In this document: piece by piece, positions 1-11,757 of the stretch
Layout: the number at the start of each line of letters is the position of its first letter
How positions within the stretch are numbered: the first letter of the stretch is position 1
NCBI GenBank assembly: GCA_023374045.1
Contig: CM041780.1
Location: 168,636,085-168,700,084, forward strand
Length of the DNA: 64,000 nucleotides
Direction of reading: 5' to 3'
Origin: Limonium bicolor
Taxonomy: Eukaryota; Streptophyta; Magnoliopsida; Caryophyllales; Plumbaginaceae
Program-made: the position numbers and the translations under genes
Notes under the pieces: generated by a model
Databases searched by the model: none
What the model was told of the DNA's origin: nothing
The model's input: only the letters and a program-made list of their open reading frames with translations

Positions 1-2304
1 GAGAATGGAAAATGAGGAATTGAAATTGTAGAATTAAACAAGAATTGAGTGGTAGGTTTGATCAATGATTTGAGGAGGTTTTAAGTGTTTTTAAGGTGTT
101 TAAAAAATGAAAACATGTGGAAAGATTAAGGAATGATTAGGTATGATTAGGGATTGAAAAGAGGTCAAAACTGTCAATTAAAACTCCTACAGACATGGTC
201 CGGTTTGTAACAAGTACACAAACCTGGACTACATCAAAAACGTGCCAGAAACACATCCCAACATGTGGTCCGAGTTTGTATCCCGGTACATAAACCCGGA
301 CCAATGCAAAAACTACACAGAATGTGAATTCCGGGATTGGTCCGAGTTCCGTGTTTGTAACCCCGGACCAAACCCGGACCAGTGTAAAAATGCTCCAGAA
401 TGTTTTTAAGTGTTGTAATGATGGGGAATTGATTGGGGATGGTTTTAGATGATGATTAGGCCTTGTTTGGTGACTTTTAAAGGCCATTGGAAGTATAAAC
501 AAGTGTGAGAGTGAATGTGTAAGTTGTGAACTTAAGATCACATAAGTAAGTTAAGGATAACGGGGCCAACGAGGTTAAGTACGGGTAATAGAAGTTTACA
601 TACCGTAAGATTTTGTTGTTAATAGAAACATTTGAAATAATACCAGTTGTTTGGAAACTACCCGGGGAGCGTGAAGGTGACGAGTTGGAGTAATCCTCGG
701 GTACACGGTAGAGTAACCCATGGTGTAAGGTATGGTTTTCTTGCAACCTGTGTCCTACCGGGTTACACCACCGGCTTGTATGCCTATTTTATTTTCTGAA
801 TGTTTGCCACCCTGGAAGATAAAGCATGAATGAGTTTACAGTAATTCATTTGGTGGCGTACTTAGTTCCGATACCGTTTAAACCTCCGAATATGTGTTAA
901 ACCGTAGCTAACCGACTCTAGGATCACATAAGAGATCGGTATTCCGAATCAAACGTCCCAACCTACATGAACGTTCTAACTACTATCCATGTGTTATGTT
1001 ATTGTGTACTGTTGTATGTGTAAATGTGTTTACCCCCTTTGAGTGTGTCGTTGTGTAACGATTGTTGTTTTGTTTCATGTATGGCGGAATGTGGTTACCT
1101 CCCCTTGTGTCTAACCCAATTTGACTATTTATAACGTAACTTGTTGTGATAAGCCCCATCGAGGGAGCTTCTAACTAGTGTATAACTTAGGGGGGTGAGG
1201 AATCCAGGAGTCCCGGTCGCGCGTGTGTTTGGGAGTTGGTATCTACAGCTGATTCAACTCCTTCTCTGTTCATTTGTTTTCCTTCTTGGAATTCAATCTC
1301 CCACGAGCCTTAATAAGGGGCTCTCCTGCCTTGACTTATGTTCGGGGTTAGGGGGATATGTGTACGGTGTGCTTGATCCTATAGATCCGACACACCTTGT
1401 GTAAGTTAGCCGTTCGACAACAGTACGACAATGTGTTATGTATTGAGATCGACATGAGGACCGATCATCCTCTAGACTCTATAAATGTTGACTAACTCTT
1501 ATTTTGGTTCGAATCCTTAGTGATTTGTCCCCGAGTTATGTTGTATGTGTGTGTTTATGTGGTGGAAGAATTATGTTCATGTGTATTGATTTGTGAAATC
1601 AAGTTCATATAATTATGAGAAGTTTTGTGTAAGCCCTCCTAAAAAGGATTAGGTGTTGACTATTGTGGATAAGACACCATCAAGGTAATAACCCTCAAGG
1701 TCCCAAGGAAAGAGTAATGTAACCTAACCGATATTAATGTGTTGGTTTGTTGATTGTGGTTATTGTACTGAATACCTGTTGAATGTGTGTTTTAAAGTAT
1801 TTCATGCATGATTTAAATAAAATCAACCGCATGTTCACATGATGACATTAGTGTGCGTGGGGCCGGTAGTATGCGGGCTGCACGATTACCATACCAGCAA
1901 AGGTGCTGAGCCCCCTTTGGGGCCACCCATTTCATTTCAGGTACAATGGAGCTGGTAGCCGTTCGAGAGTAGGACGGGGTGGCTGATTATGTATGGGTAG
2001 TTTATCTAGTTTTTTTATGTAATTGTAAGAGGTGTAAGACCGAAGTTTGATGTTAGTAATTGAATTTATTAGACTCAGTACAGTTGGATTGTAATTGTAT
2101 TTGTTTTCAGCTTAGAAACGGATTTGTAATGTAAAGTGTAGTGCTCGGTAATCTTGTCCATCAGACCGGTACGTTGTGTATGTATTAGCCTTGTTAGCCA
2201 CGTGGGTGGCTAATGGCGTGTAACCCCACTGATTAAGTCAAGTGTTATGTATATTATCCGCTGCTAATGGTTGCTAAATGTGGGTTTATAGTTGGGGTGT
2301 TACA
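1..2304 (+). repeat. Gypsy LTR, partial (right end), plus orientation
   Basis: The right boundary is the LTR end ...GGGGTGTTACA at 2294-2304. This is the reverse complement of the TGTAACACCCC that opens the LTRs at 11623 and 35348. Further matches to those LTRs in reverse orientation are the block with CACGTGGGTGGCTAATGGC near 2199-2217 and the three GGTCCGGGTTT-type inverted repeats at about 197-383. No tRNA primer-binding site follows the end, so this is a 3' LTR or a solo LTR; its start lies outside the window. Short ORFs inside are not genes. Confidence 0.8.
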
Positions 2305-4386
2305 TCTTTAGATTGGGTACTGATTTTGTATTTGCCAAACCTCGTTGAGGGAGCCTTCTACCATTTAACTCACTAGTGTTGGTATGCTATGAGTAGCCAT
2401 ACCTTAACCATATTGTTAAGAGCACTAATCATATTTTCCTCTTATGATCGGATCTACCCTGGTAACCACCCAACGATCGAGGCACAAGAACACCAGCCAG
2501 GGAAGACCCCCCGACTAGTAGACAACAAATCCTAGAAACCGACTTCACCCCACCTTGAAGCCGGGCAAAGGCAGTCAGGCATTGCTAATCGAGACCTCAA
2601 TCGACTCCCCTCACTGGCATGAAGAACTCATGACCTTACACTCATCTTGTCCTCAATACTACTACCGCCTCAAGTCCCTAACTTCCTCTATCATAACCTC
2701 AATTATCCGAGATGGATATGACCTCCTCCTGACTTCTACATGCCCAAGAATGACGAGGAAGCTTCCCTTGAAAGCCTCAAAAAGATGCTGATGTCCATAC
2801 ACCATGCACATGTCATGTCATCATCCCAGTCGTCGATCAAACGACAAGCCGGGCAAGCAAGCTGGCATGCTAGAATCGATCCTCTATAAATAATATTCAA
2901 GCACACCATCACAAGGGGTATAATTAGTTATGTTGATCAGTGTTAGTACATTATAATTACTCATACCTTAACCATGTCATTAAAGTACTAATCACATCTC
3001 CCTCCTATTATTTGCATGTACTCAGGTGATAACCCAACAAGCAGGACACGAAGAATTTGGCTGGGGAATGCCTCGACTAGCAACACCGAGTCCGAGAAGC
3101 TGGCTCTACCATGCCCCAGAGCCGGGTAAGGAAAGCTGGGTGCTACCAACATGACCTCGATTGATCCCTTTACTATGAAGAAATGCTCGTGACTCTGTAT
3201 GCACCTCTTTGATGCTCTATCCAATCAGTCCCATCGAATAGCCTGTCATTACCATCTTGGATGCCCATGATTACCAACTCGCATGTGTTGCGCAAATAGT
3301 AGTGAAACTATCTTGCTAACTATGGGCAATGAACCCAGTCATTGTAGTACAATAAGGTCGTATCCGTAGGGACTTTGTAACTATCTAGTTAGCTTGGGTT
3401 CCCTTTTTAAACCATATTTTTTTCATCTTTTCTTGTGCCTCGAGGATAAGATTGAGTCGCTTGATATTAAATGACATATCCTTGTGAAGCTTTTCATCAT
3501 AGGCACTATCCCGATGTCTAAGACATCCATAAACCATAGATCTTGGTTGGAGGAAGGTTAACATATTTTGTTGTCGTTTCCACCAAAATCAAAATGTTCT
3601 TTTTGTTGTTGGCGCTTGGGTTTGTTGGATTTGGAAACATTTTTGGGATATCGAACTTGCTTTTATGCCACATGGGCTTGGATTGAGTGGATCCAACTCC
3701 AGAACGTAAAATGATTATCTCTTGAGAAGTTTATCAACTTCCATTCGAAGATTATCTTGATCTTGACTAACTTCCTAGATATTGGAGTTGGCCCACTCAG
3801 GCAATTCTGATGAAGTCACCTGTTTGATGAAATTGACTAGTTTGAGAGAGAGGGAGATAAAGCATGTTCCTTTTCTTTCAGTTTTCGAGTGAGTTTCTCA
3901 ACAAAAGTGTTTAGAGAGATAACTTGAGATTTTGAACTATTTAACTCATTCTGCAAAGAACAACACTTGTCAGCAAAAATAGTAAGATCTTTCCTAAGAA
4001 AGTCAATCCGAGTCAAGGACTCTTCTTGTTTCCTTTGATTTAATTCAGAAAGACTTGTGGCTTTGTTATGAGCTCCTTTTGAAGGGATTCAACACAACGC
4101 CGAGATTCTTGCAGATCCAATCTAAGTGAACAACAAATGGTCTTGTGCTCCTCAATTTCATCTCTTAGAGCATACATTGTAATTCTTGATTCTTCGAGTT
4201 CTTTAGAGAGTTAGTTTCAGAAACCATTTTAGCAATCAAAGTCATAAAACCCATAGGAGATATACGGTAAAGGTTTGTCTCTAAATGAGATCTCGTTACC
4301 TCTTTGTCGGGAATCATGGAATGAGTCTGGTCATGTGCCATGTCTTCTTGATTGGAATGTCAGCTAAACGAGGCTCTAATACCACA
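2305..4386 (-). mobile_element. Degenerate retroelement interior with a decayed gag-like stretch
   Basis: No intact gene is present. Two diverged copies of a block (about 2390-2800 and 2955-3235) share 'cataccttaaccat' and a following 'gataacccaac'-like segment. From about 4340 downwards on the minus strand a short methionine-started reading frame and polar, coiled-coil-like codon stretches are visible, broken by stops. This ORF lies just downstream of the primer-binding site at 4372-4384, which is where a retroelement gag would sit. Family assignment is uncertain. Confidence 0.4.
4372..4384 (-). other. Primer-binding site (initiator-Met tRNA) of a minus-strand LTR element
   Basis: On the minus strand the sequence reads TGGTATTAGAGCC, one change from the common plant PBS TGGTATCAGAGC. 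It lies two bases from TGTAGGATC at 4387, which looks like an LTR edge (TG...). Confidence 0.6.
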
Positions 4387-4990
4387 TGTAGGATCAAACA
4401 GCTGACTCAAACCAACTCAAGGTGTTAGTTTGTGAGATAGTTTTACTCTAACGTGCTAAGTATACGGAATCACTGATGATGTGGAAACACTCTATCAAAC
4501 TAATTTCATGGAAGCGATTACTCAAACTCGAAACGTGAAAAGACTCAAGGGAACTAATTTGGGGAATGCTCAAAAGATGAAAAGACACGGTAGAACTTAG
4601 CAAGATACACAATATAAGTTATTTTATTTCTTGGTCAAACAAAATAACTTATAATGCCACTAAGAGAAGAGATCTACTTAGAGTTTCTCACTCACCTACC
4701 CAATACAATGTCTGATCAGCTCAATGACAAGTGTAGTGAGACTAGGACCTACCTAGAATGAGTCTATCTTTGTGCGCTAACTAACTTTTCTACTTTTCTC
4801 TTTCTAAAAATGAATGTAGCTCTTTTTACACAACTTCTCTCAACATAAGATCTCTCAGAAAACACAAAAAACATAACTGGTGATTACAGCCTTATAAAAC
4901 TCTATTTAACGTTGCAGAGAGTTAGTTCCTGAATTTTCAGAGCTAGCTTAATGAAGCGTAGACTGAGGTGAGACGTGCCCAATCTTCAGG
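4387..4990 (-). repeat. Putative LTR of the degenerate element (right edge unclear)
   Basis: It begins with TG at 4387 immediately beside the PBS. The sequence is non-coding and AT-rich. I could not find the matching second LTR or a firm right boundary in this window, so the end coordinate is approximate. Confidence 0.4.
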
Positions 4991-6583
4991 CAAAAACTTC
5001 ATAAATAGTTTGGGTGCGCATCTAACCATTGAGGTGTTTGGGAATTGACACCTTCATTCCTTAAATTTCGCAACAACTTGAGGAAGTCTTTAGTGCTTCT
5101 AGGTTGAATAGACTCGGTTGTGTTTTGCAGCAAAAGATTGACTCTGTTGTTGTGGTTGACTATCTCAGCAACTTCTTCATGCTCCAACAGTCCTTGACCA
5201 TAGACCATAGTATATCACATTAAATAGAAAATTCAGATTTGTAAAAGATTAAAAAAATTTGTGTGTCTTTAGGCACGGACATGACCTAATTTTTGAAAGT
5301 TCCGACTCCCGCCATTGTTCATGGGAGGTCCGTGGTCCCGGAACACTTGAATAGCGTTTTAATTGATGATCCCAACAGTGTTTTGGCTCAAACTTTATAG
5401 GCATGTGCCTAATCTAATTATAAGTTGATTAATGGTGATTTTTTTTAAATAAAAGTGTTTTTACACTAAAATTTAGCAAACAAGTTATTAGACAAAAAGT
5501 TATTAAAACTCAAAATTAACTCTTCAAAAACTTTGTAATTTTGCTACAAAATTACACAGAGAACATATTGATGTTGTAGGTTTAAGAAAAGTGAATTTCT
5601 AACCTGATTGGGAAGCTGTGACTATTCGATCCTTCACTTCGGGATTCTTTGATCGCTTCATCGGTTGACCTTCAGTTAGGCAATGAATTCCAGCTTCTAG
5701 GTAGGACTCTTTGATGTTGTTATTCATGTTTTGCTTCTAGTTTTACGGGGGTTTGATGTTTGGAAGATTGATAGAGATCAAAGAAGGAGTTTTTATGTGA
5801 TTTCAGAAGAATTTCAGTATGATTTTGGGTGTGGGAGTTAAAAAATGTGAGATACAAGTTGAAAGTGTAATCTTCTGACCTTGGAAGGATTCTAATGCGT
5901 TGTCTACTGATGGAAAGCTCATTATATAGAAAAGGCTTAGGTAGAATAGATAAAAGAGAATCTAAGTTAAGAATCTAACTTTATCTATATTATTGACCAG
6001 GTTATACGTCTAGATTAATTATGATAACCATGGGTAAAGGAGGATTTTTAAAAATTTTGAGAGTTAGATTCAAGTCATTTGGATGAATGACCGATTTTAC
6101 AGATATGTTACAATTTGGCACCTCTCATAATTCATAATTAATTATTGGAAATTTGGAACTCCAACGGGTTTATGTTCCAAATACCTTCATCTATCATATG
6201 TTAAAATTTCATAACATTTTGACTTGTTTTGGATATTTTCTAGAGGAAAGAGAAAATTACAAAAATGTTTGACTTTTTCTTCAATAATTTGAGCTTTGGC
6301 TCCAAATGAGTTTTGTCAGGTTTATGTCTCTGTGTAGCCATGTTATCCATGTGACAATTTTATTTTTATGTGTGGAGGTCTTTCTTTCTATTGTAGGCAA
6401 TTCTATGTGTTAATTATTAAGGAAATTAGCTTATAATATAAACTAAAAGCTATATTCCCAAAAAAAATTATCTAGAAAATTGGGAGTGCCTTTCATAATG
6501 AATATGATTTTTTAAGAATATTTTGCGATGATGAACAATATATTAAAATAGAAAGTCCTAAGAATATCCTTGAAAAATTCTGA
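4991..6583 (-). repeat. Repeat family R1, copy 1 (left part)
   Basis: This non-coding stretch resembles 52500-53800 in order and spacing. It has a 'ttctaacct' boundary near 5596, a small minus-strand frame of about 40 codons (5600-5727) starting MNNNIKESY and ending at a splice-donor-like GTTAG, then AT-rich sequence. The family continues after the hAT insertion at 7929-8065, where 'ggtcaaaattttgggtataa' matches 53733-53760. It is probably the LTR or leader region of an unclassified LTR retrotransposon. A 69-codon frame at 4999-5208 shows no recognisable domain. Confidence 0.4.
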
Positions 6584-6591
6584 CCTTACGT

Positions 6592-7920
6592 TAGACTTGG
6601 CAATTTGGGTCGCTGGGTTGGGTTGATATCAACCCTAACCCAACCCATTTAAAATATCATCAACCCCAACCCAACCAAAAATGGATGGGTCAGGAAATCA
6701 TGACCCTAACCCAACCCGCTTAAAATCCTTACAACCCTAACCAACCCACCCAACCCATTTTTTCAAGCATACAATAATTTAGATGGATTAGGAGTAGAAA
6801 TTAATAAAAAAATAATCCAAAAACATCCAATGCTAGCTGGCACACTAATTAGGATGAAATAAAAGGGAGAGAAGTAATCTTGCTTGATCGACCAAACTTT
6901 AAACGAGTTCCATGTTATGCAAAGAATGTAAAAGTACTACACCAATTTCCCATGAATAGAATAAACGTACTTGTTTTCCATAAGTTTATATTTATCAATC
7001 TAAGCCTAAAGGTCTACCACTGTTGGGGAGGAATCCTATCTAGATATGCACATGTTCCTAGTGCCCTTAATAAAAAGAGGAACAAAATGAAAATCTTCAT
7101 TATGCATTAGAGAAATATACTAAAGACAAATCTTTTAAAGTTAGAAATAATTTATAAATTGAGAGCTCAAAGCCTCAAACTATGACTGATAGTTTTAAAA
7201 TAATACACCTGTTTAAACTGAGTGGTCATGCATGAGAAAAGTACAATCACAATCACTTAATCGTTACCAATAGTTGAGGAACTTTTATGCAGCACGTTAT
7301 CCGCATTGTTAGCTTCAGAATTCACTAAGAGGTCTATAATCAAGATTCTACTTACAAAAAATACATATCACCTACTTTTGTTCACTCTTCTAGATTATCT
7401 GAACATATCTATGTTCTTAAGAACAACTACGACAGTGAGAATAAGAAAAACAAACATTGGGCAGAGTTGAAGAGCGACATAGACATAAACAAGCGTAGAG
7501 AAAAAAATGGATGTGAGTATGCAAGACGAGAGCATTTTGGTTTTCAACATTATGTTAAAGTATGGTTGTGCCCTTTGTTTGATATGCAGCTGGTTGGGCC
7601 GTTTGTTTAGTTAATATTATATGATATTATTAAAGGTGGGAAAACCCAACTGCACTTGGGCTTAAAGCTAAGGTATAGTTTGATCTAAAAATAATATATA
7701 TATGTGAATTAATATTTTTATTTTTTATTACTAGCAAATATATTTCGGGTTCGGGTTTGGGTCATGGGTTAAGATCTCTACCATAACCCAACCCACAAAA
7801 TTAGCTTATTACCCTAACCCAACCCAAAAAATAGATGGGTCAATAATCAAGACCCTAACCCGTAAAATTATGGGATGGGTTCGGGTTGGGTTTCGGGTTG
7901 GGTTAAAATTGCCAGGTCTA
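6592..7920. mobile_element. Non-autonomous hAT transposon, complete
   Basis: The element is bounded by a perfect 8-bp target-site duplication, CCTTACGT, at 6584-6591 and 7921-7928. Terminal inverted repeats read TAGACTTGGCAATTT at the left and, reverse-complemented, TAGACCTGGCAATTT at the right. Sub-terminal regions are full of GGGTTGGGTT / AACCCAACCC repeats, as in many plant hAT elements. The 1329-bp body contains no transposase reading frame; the 76-codon plus-strand frame at 6880 is not convincing. It inserted into repeat family R1, whose sequence resumes at 7929. Confidence 0.9.
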
Positions 7921-7928
7921 CCTTACGT

Positions 7929-8300
7929 GTTTTGACCGTTCTGCCCTTGCTTTTGCCTTTGTGCAGTAGGGCCTTTCTTGGAGGTCAAAATTTTGGGTAT
8001 AATAGAGTGTCCTCCGTCAATCTAGACTTTGTAAGGAAAATAAATAAACTATTTTATACTTGAGTGACGTCCCAACTTGGAGATTCTACTTTCTGCCTTG
8101 AGTTTTTACCGAAAATCTCTTAGTTGTGTCGAGCTATTCCTAGTGTTAGCTACCTGTGGGATGATTTCTGGAAGTTGTTGGGCTATTTGGAGGCGCCGAT
8201 CACCTGAAAGTGAAGAAAGTCAATGTTTCCAAGCACTTCTAGAGGTCTGGTCCTTTCCAATGTGAAAGAGGGTACTCAGACACTTCTAAGAGCTTAGTAG
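7929..8300. repeat. Repeat family R1, copy 1 (right part) and flank
   Basis: It resumes after the hAT element. Bases 7980-8050 match 53730-53800 closely, both with 'ggtcaaaattttgggtata' and a following 'tagactttgtaa'. No gene is seen; two short plus-strand frames are chance. Confidence 0.45.
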
Positions 8301-8303
8301 AGA

Positions 8304-8790
8304 TTGCCATGGGTGACAGATGCTCATTTCACCTGATCACCCGACCCGCTAAAATTGGTGAAAACCCGCTAAAATGGGTGAAAATGAGTGACAAGTCAGG
8401 TGAACATTTTTCACCCGGTCACCTAACCCGTTCACATGACCCGTCACTCGTATGTATTATATTAAATAAAAAATATACTTATCTCATATTTGTTGAGATA
8501 ATTTAGAAATATTTTGGTTAATACTTTATGTTTTGAGTATGTTGTTGACATTAGTTAACGTGGTATGTATTATTGAACATATATGAATGTATTTTTTGAA
8601 AAACCAAGCTTATAAAAGGTGTTAAAGACTAAAAATGCTTACTGAAAAAATACAGGTGACGGGTTTACCCGTTTCACCCATGGGTGACGGGGTGATGAAG
8701 TTGCGGGGGACGGGTCAGGTTGGTTGGTGCGGGTGAAAAATAGGTAACAGGCCGGGTGGAGAGTCATACGACCCTTTGCCACCCCTAGGC
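8304..8790. mobile_element. hAT-like non-autonomous element, decayed ends
   Basis: The left end reads GGGTGACAGATG and the reverse-complemented right end GGGGTGGCAAAGG, which pair as imperfect terminal inverted repeats. Both flanks carry CACCCG/GGGTGA-rich sub-terminal repeats. No clean 8-bp target duplication was found, so the exact borders are uncertain. The interior is AT-rich and non-coding. Confidence 0.5.
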
Positions 8791-9540
8791 CCTAGACCTA
8801 TCCGATGTGAAAGAGATTGTACCCAAGCACTTATAGTTGTCTGAGTTGTGAGTAAAGTGTATACAAGTGCTTCTAGGGACTGCAACCTATTCTTGGTGAA
8901 ATGTGATGTGATTCGGATGCTTCTGGGGACTGAAACCCATATAATGTGAAAAGTAAGGTATGATGTTGTTTGGGTGCTTCTGAAGACCAAAATCCGTTCG
9001 AAGTGAGAGGTATGATATGCTACTACTCGAGTGCTTTTGCAGACCGAAATCCATCCAAAGTAAAAAGTGTGAGATGATTTTGATGCTTATGGGGATTGAA
9101 ACCCGTCCAAAGTAAAAAAATTATATGATTTGGATGCTTATGAGGACCGAAACCCGTCCAAAGATGTAGTGAGTATGAATTGTGATGTTTATAAGGGATA
9201 TGATGTGATGTAACTCAAAGCACTTCTGGAGATCTAAATCATTCATGCAAAGGTACTTATGTATGGAGACCTAATTCATTCGAATGTGCTTTTAGAGACT
9301 TAAATATGTCATAAGGTGTATCTAGAGACCTAAATATGTTCTAAGGTGCTTCTAGATACCTACATTCGTTTGAAGGTGCTTCTAGTGACGTAAATCCATC
9401 CTAAGGTGCTTCTAGAGACCTAAATCAATCTTAAGGTGCTTCTAGGGACCTAAATTCGTTCGAAGGTGCTTCTAAAGACCTAAATCTGTCCATGCAAGGG
9501 ATTACTCGGATGCTTCTAGGGACCAAAACATGTCTAAAAT
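8791..9540. repeat. Degenerate minisatellite, about 30-bp unit
   Basis: Repeated units of the form AAGGTGCTTCTAGRGACC followed by about 12 variable bases (TAAATCxxTCxx). The cleanest run is about 9340-9480, with at least five consecutive 30-bp units; earlier units are looser and partly longer. Further related units appear at about 9850-10070. No coding sense is evident on either strand. Confidence 0.75.
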
Positions 9541-10139
9541 GCTCTTGGTTGGTATACAATGTGGACTTATCGCCTTTGCTCACAAACAAAGGTGCTAGGA
9601 TAACTCTTGGTTTAAAGATGGGGACTTATTGCCTTTGCCCATCAATTGTAATTCCCTAAACAACTGACATAATAAAAGAGGATTTGTTGTCATCACCTTG
9701 CCAATTTGACCAAACTAAACGAGGGATCAGTAACATGTCATGCAAATGATGCTCATGATGATGATGCAATGTGTTTGATGATGTGCTTGCTGATGTGTTT
9801 GATGGTGCAATGTGATTGATGATGTAAGGGTGCAGTGTGAAGGAAAAGTGAGACCCGAGTGCTTATAGGGACTAAAATTTGTCCAAAATGCATAAAGTGT
9901 AATGAGCCCCAAGTGCTTCGAGGGGCCAGAACCTAACCAAAATGTAAAAAGTGTAATGAGACCTGGGTGCTTGTAGGGACCAGAACCTATCCAAAGTGAA
10001 AAATGATTGGAAAAGATGTGATGGTAATTGTAAAATAACCTAGGTGCTAATAGAGACCGAAACATATCCAAAATGAGTTTGAAAATAGAATATGCCAAAC
10101 ATGGTAGTGATTGTGGATTGTCCCAAAAAGATGAACTTG
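9541..10139. repeat. Non-coding repeat stretch with ATG/GAT-rich tract
   Basis: It contains two copies of a block with 'cttttgcccat/ctttgctcac' (about 9550 and 9610), a GATGATG/TGTTTGATG-rich low-complexity tract (about 9735-9830), and more units of the 30-bp minisatellite (about 9850-10070). The 123-codon minus-strand frame is a by-product of the repeat. Confidence 0.5.
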
Positions 10140-10490
10140 CTCTTTGAAGGAGATGTGTGGTTTGCGTTGTGGTGCTTAACGCTTATGTCGGGCTTAAGGC
10201 TTTTGAGTGGTAGGCAAGACTTATGACGAGCCTGGGATTGAATTATGATTTTTGTGAAATTATGGTGCTTAAGGCTTATGACGGGCTTAAGGATTTTTTA
10301 GGGGTAGTCAGAATTTATGATGAGCCTAAGGTTGAATTGTGATCTTTGGACATGTGGTGCTTAAGGCTCATGGCGGGCTTAAATATTTTGAGTAGTGATC
10401 AAGGCTTATGACAAGCCTGAGGTTGAATTATGATTTTTCATGAATTTTAGTGCTTAAGTATTATAAAGGGCTTAATGCTTTTTGTTCCTT
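10140..10490. repeat. Tandem repeat, about 105-bp unit, three to four copies
   Basis: Each unit contains 'gtgcttaaggcttatgacgg' followed by 'gacttatgacgagcctgagg' and 'ttgaattatgattttt'. Copies start near 10169, 10264, 10353 and 10450, with increasing decay. Confidence 0.7.
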
Positions 10491-11622
10491 TGAAGTTGAT
10501 GTTGTCGTGGCAATTTTCGGAGCAACAATTTCCCCCAGTATTTCTTTGAGTAATCTGAGCTAAGGTTTATGGCAATCAATTGTTCTGATCGATCGCCCAT
10601 AATATTTTTATATTAAACCGGTGAACAAGTCTCATCCTCATAGGGTTAAGGCTTATTTTTCAATGTGGCGCTTCTTCTACCTACACTCAGTGTGTTTGGT
10701 GTTTGCACTCTTTCCTCACTTACAATCATAACTTGTAGACCATTGAATTTGATATTTGATGGTTTTATGAGTTTGATCTGCTATTTTCACTCGGTTAGAA
10801 ACACAACTATCAATTCAGAAGTCTTTAAAGCTTATAACGGGCCCATGGAGTGTGATGTAAGACAAAGAGACCATGGAAGGATGTTTTGGTTATGAGGTGC
10901 TAGGGATGACCAAAGCTGCAACTTGCGCATTTCGGATTGCTTTATAGTCCTGAAGTTGTCGTGCTACCATGTGTTCATTTCTCTTTGGGCTTTGGACTTC
11001 AACATTTTGGAGTTTTCCTTCTCATCATTTTTTTTATTTTTGAAGCTTTTGAGATTTGCTTTTTCGTTCCTCCTTGAGGTTCTTGTATTTTCCAACTTTG
11101 AAATTGCTCTGAGTTGCATTGACTCATCTTTGGGGTCCAACTTTTGAGTTTTTGGAGCTATTTTGATGTGAGCTCTTTAATCCGAGGTCACTTTGGAACC
11201 GTTTGTAGATTTTTCATCATACTTGTGGCAGCATTGCTTCTTCTTTTGGACTTTGCAGTGGCGTCATCCGAGAGTTGGGCTCCTCGCTGCCTTTGGTCAC
11301 CGGGATGGATAATTAGTATGAGTGGTTTTTTTTGGAGCTTTATAAATTGAAAAGGATATGTGAAAAAGGTTCAGTGGGGGTGCCTAGGATTCAAAGTCAG
11401 AGTTTTAGAAGCTTTTGGTAGTGTGGTAGTATACCTAGGTGCTTCATCATTCCTAATAGTTGTGTATCTGTCCTTGTTACTTTGCGCAGGTCTAAGAGTA
11501 AGTCTGTAAGTTATCTCCTTTGGTCGGAGTTATGTCGTTTGCCTTACCTTTATTTGCGGTCTGACCAGAGTTGTATAAGAATGACACGCTCATTCACTCA
11601 TGGTTTTTCCTCTCAAGAGGAT
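10491..11622. other. Non-coding interval, no gene seen
   Basis: Several short plus-strand frames (10665-11350) are rich in F, L and S from T-rich sequence and resemble no protein I know. It is probably further interior of the same degenerate retroelement as the tandem repeats to its left. Confidence 0.4.
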
Positions 11623-11757
11623 TGTAACACCCCTACCGCTAATCACACCATTATCTACTAAATGCCTTGTACATCCTTACCTTCGCAGCGGAAAATCTAA
11701 TCCAACGGTAGGTGAAACAATGCCATTAGCCACCCACGTGACTAAGAAGGCCTACAC
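11623..11757 (-). repeat. Outer gypsy element: 3' LTR, first fragment
   Basis: It starts with TGTAACACCCC at 11623 and matches 35348-35482. It is cut at 11757/11758 by the inner element and resumes at 26018. The intact sequence across the cut is seen at 35470-35490 (ggcctacaccaaatacag), which shows the empty site. Confidence 0.92.

Noticed and set aside
6600..6760. Interstitial telomere repeat
   Set aside because: The CCCTAACCCAACCC motifs are irregular and are the sub-terminal repeats of the hAT element.
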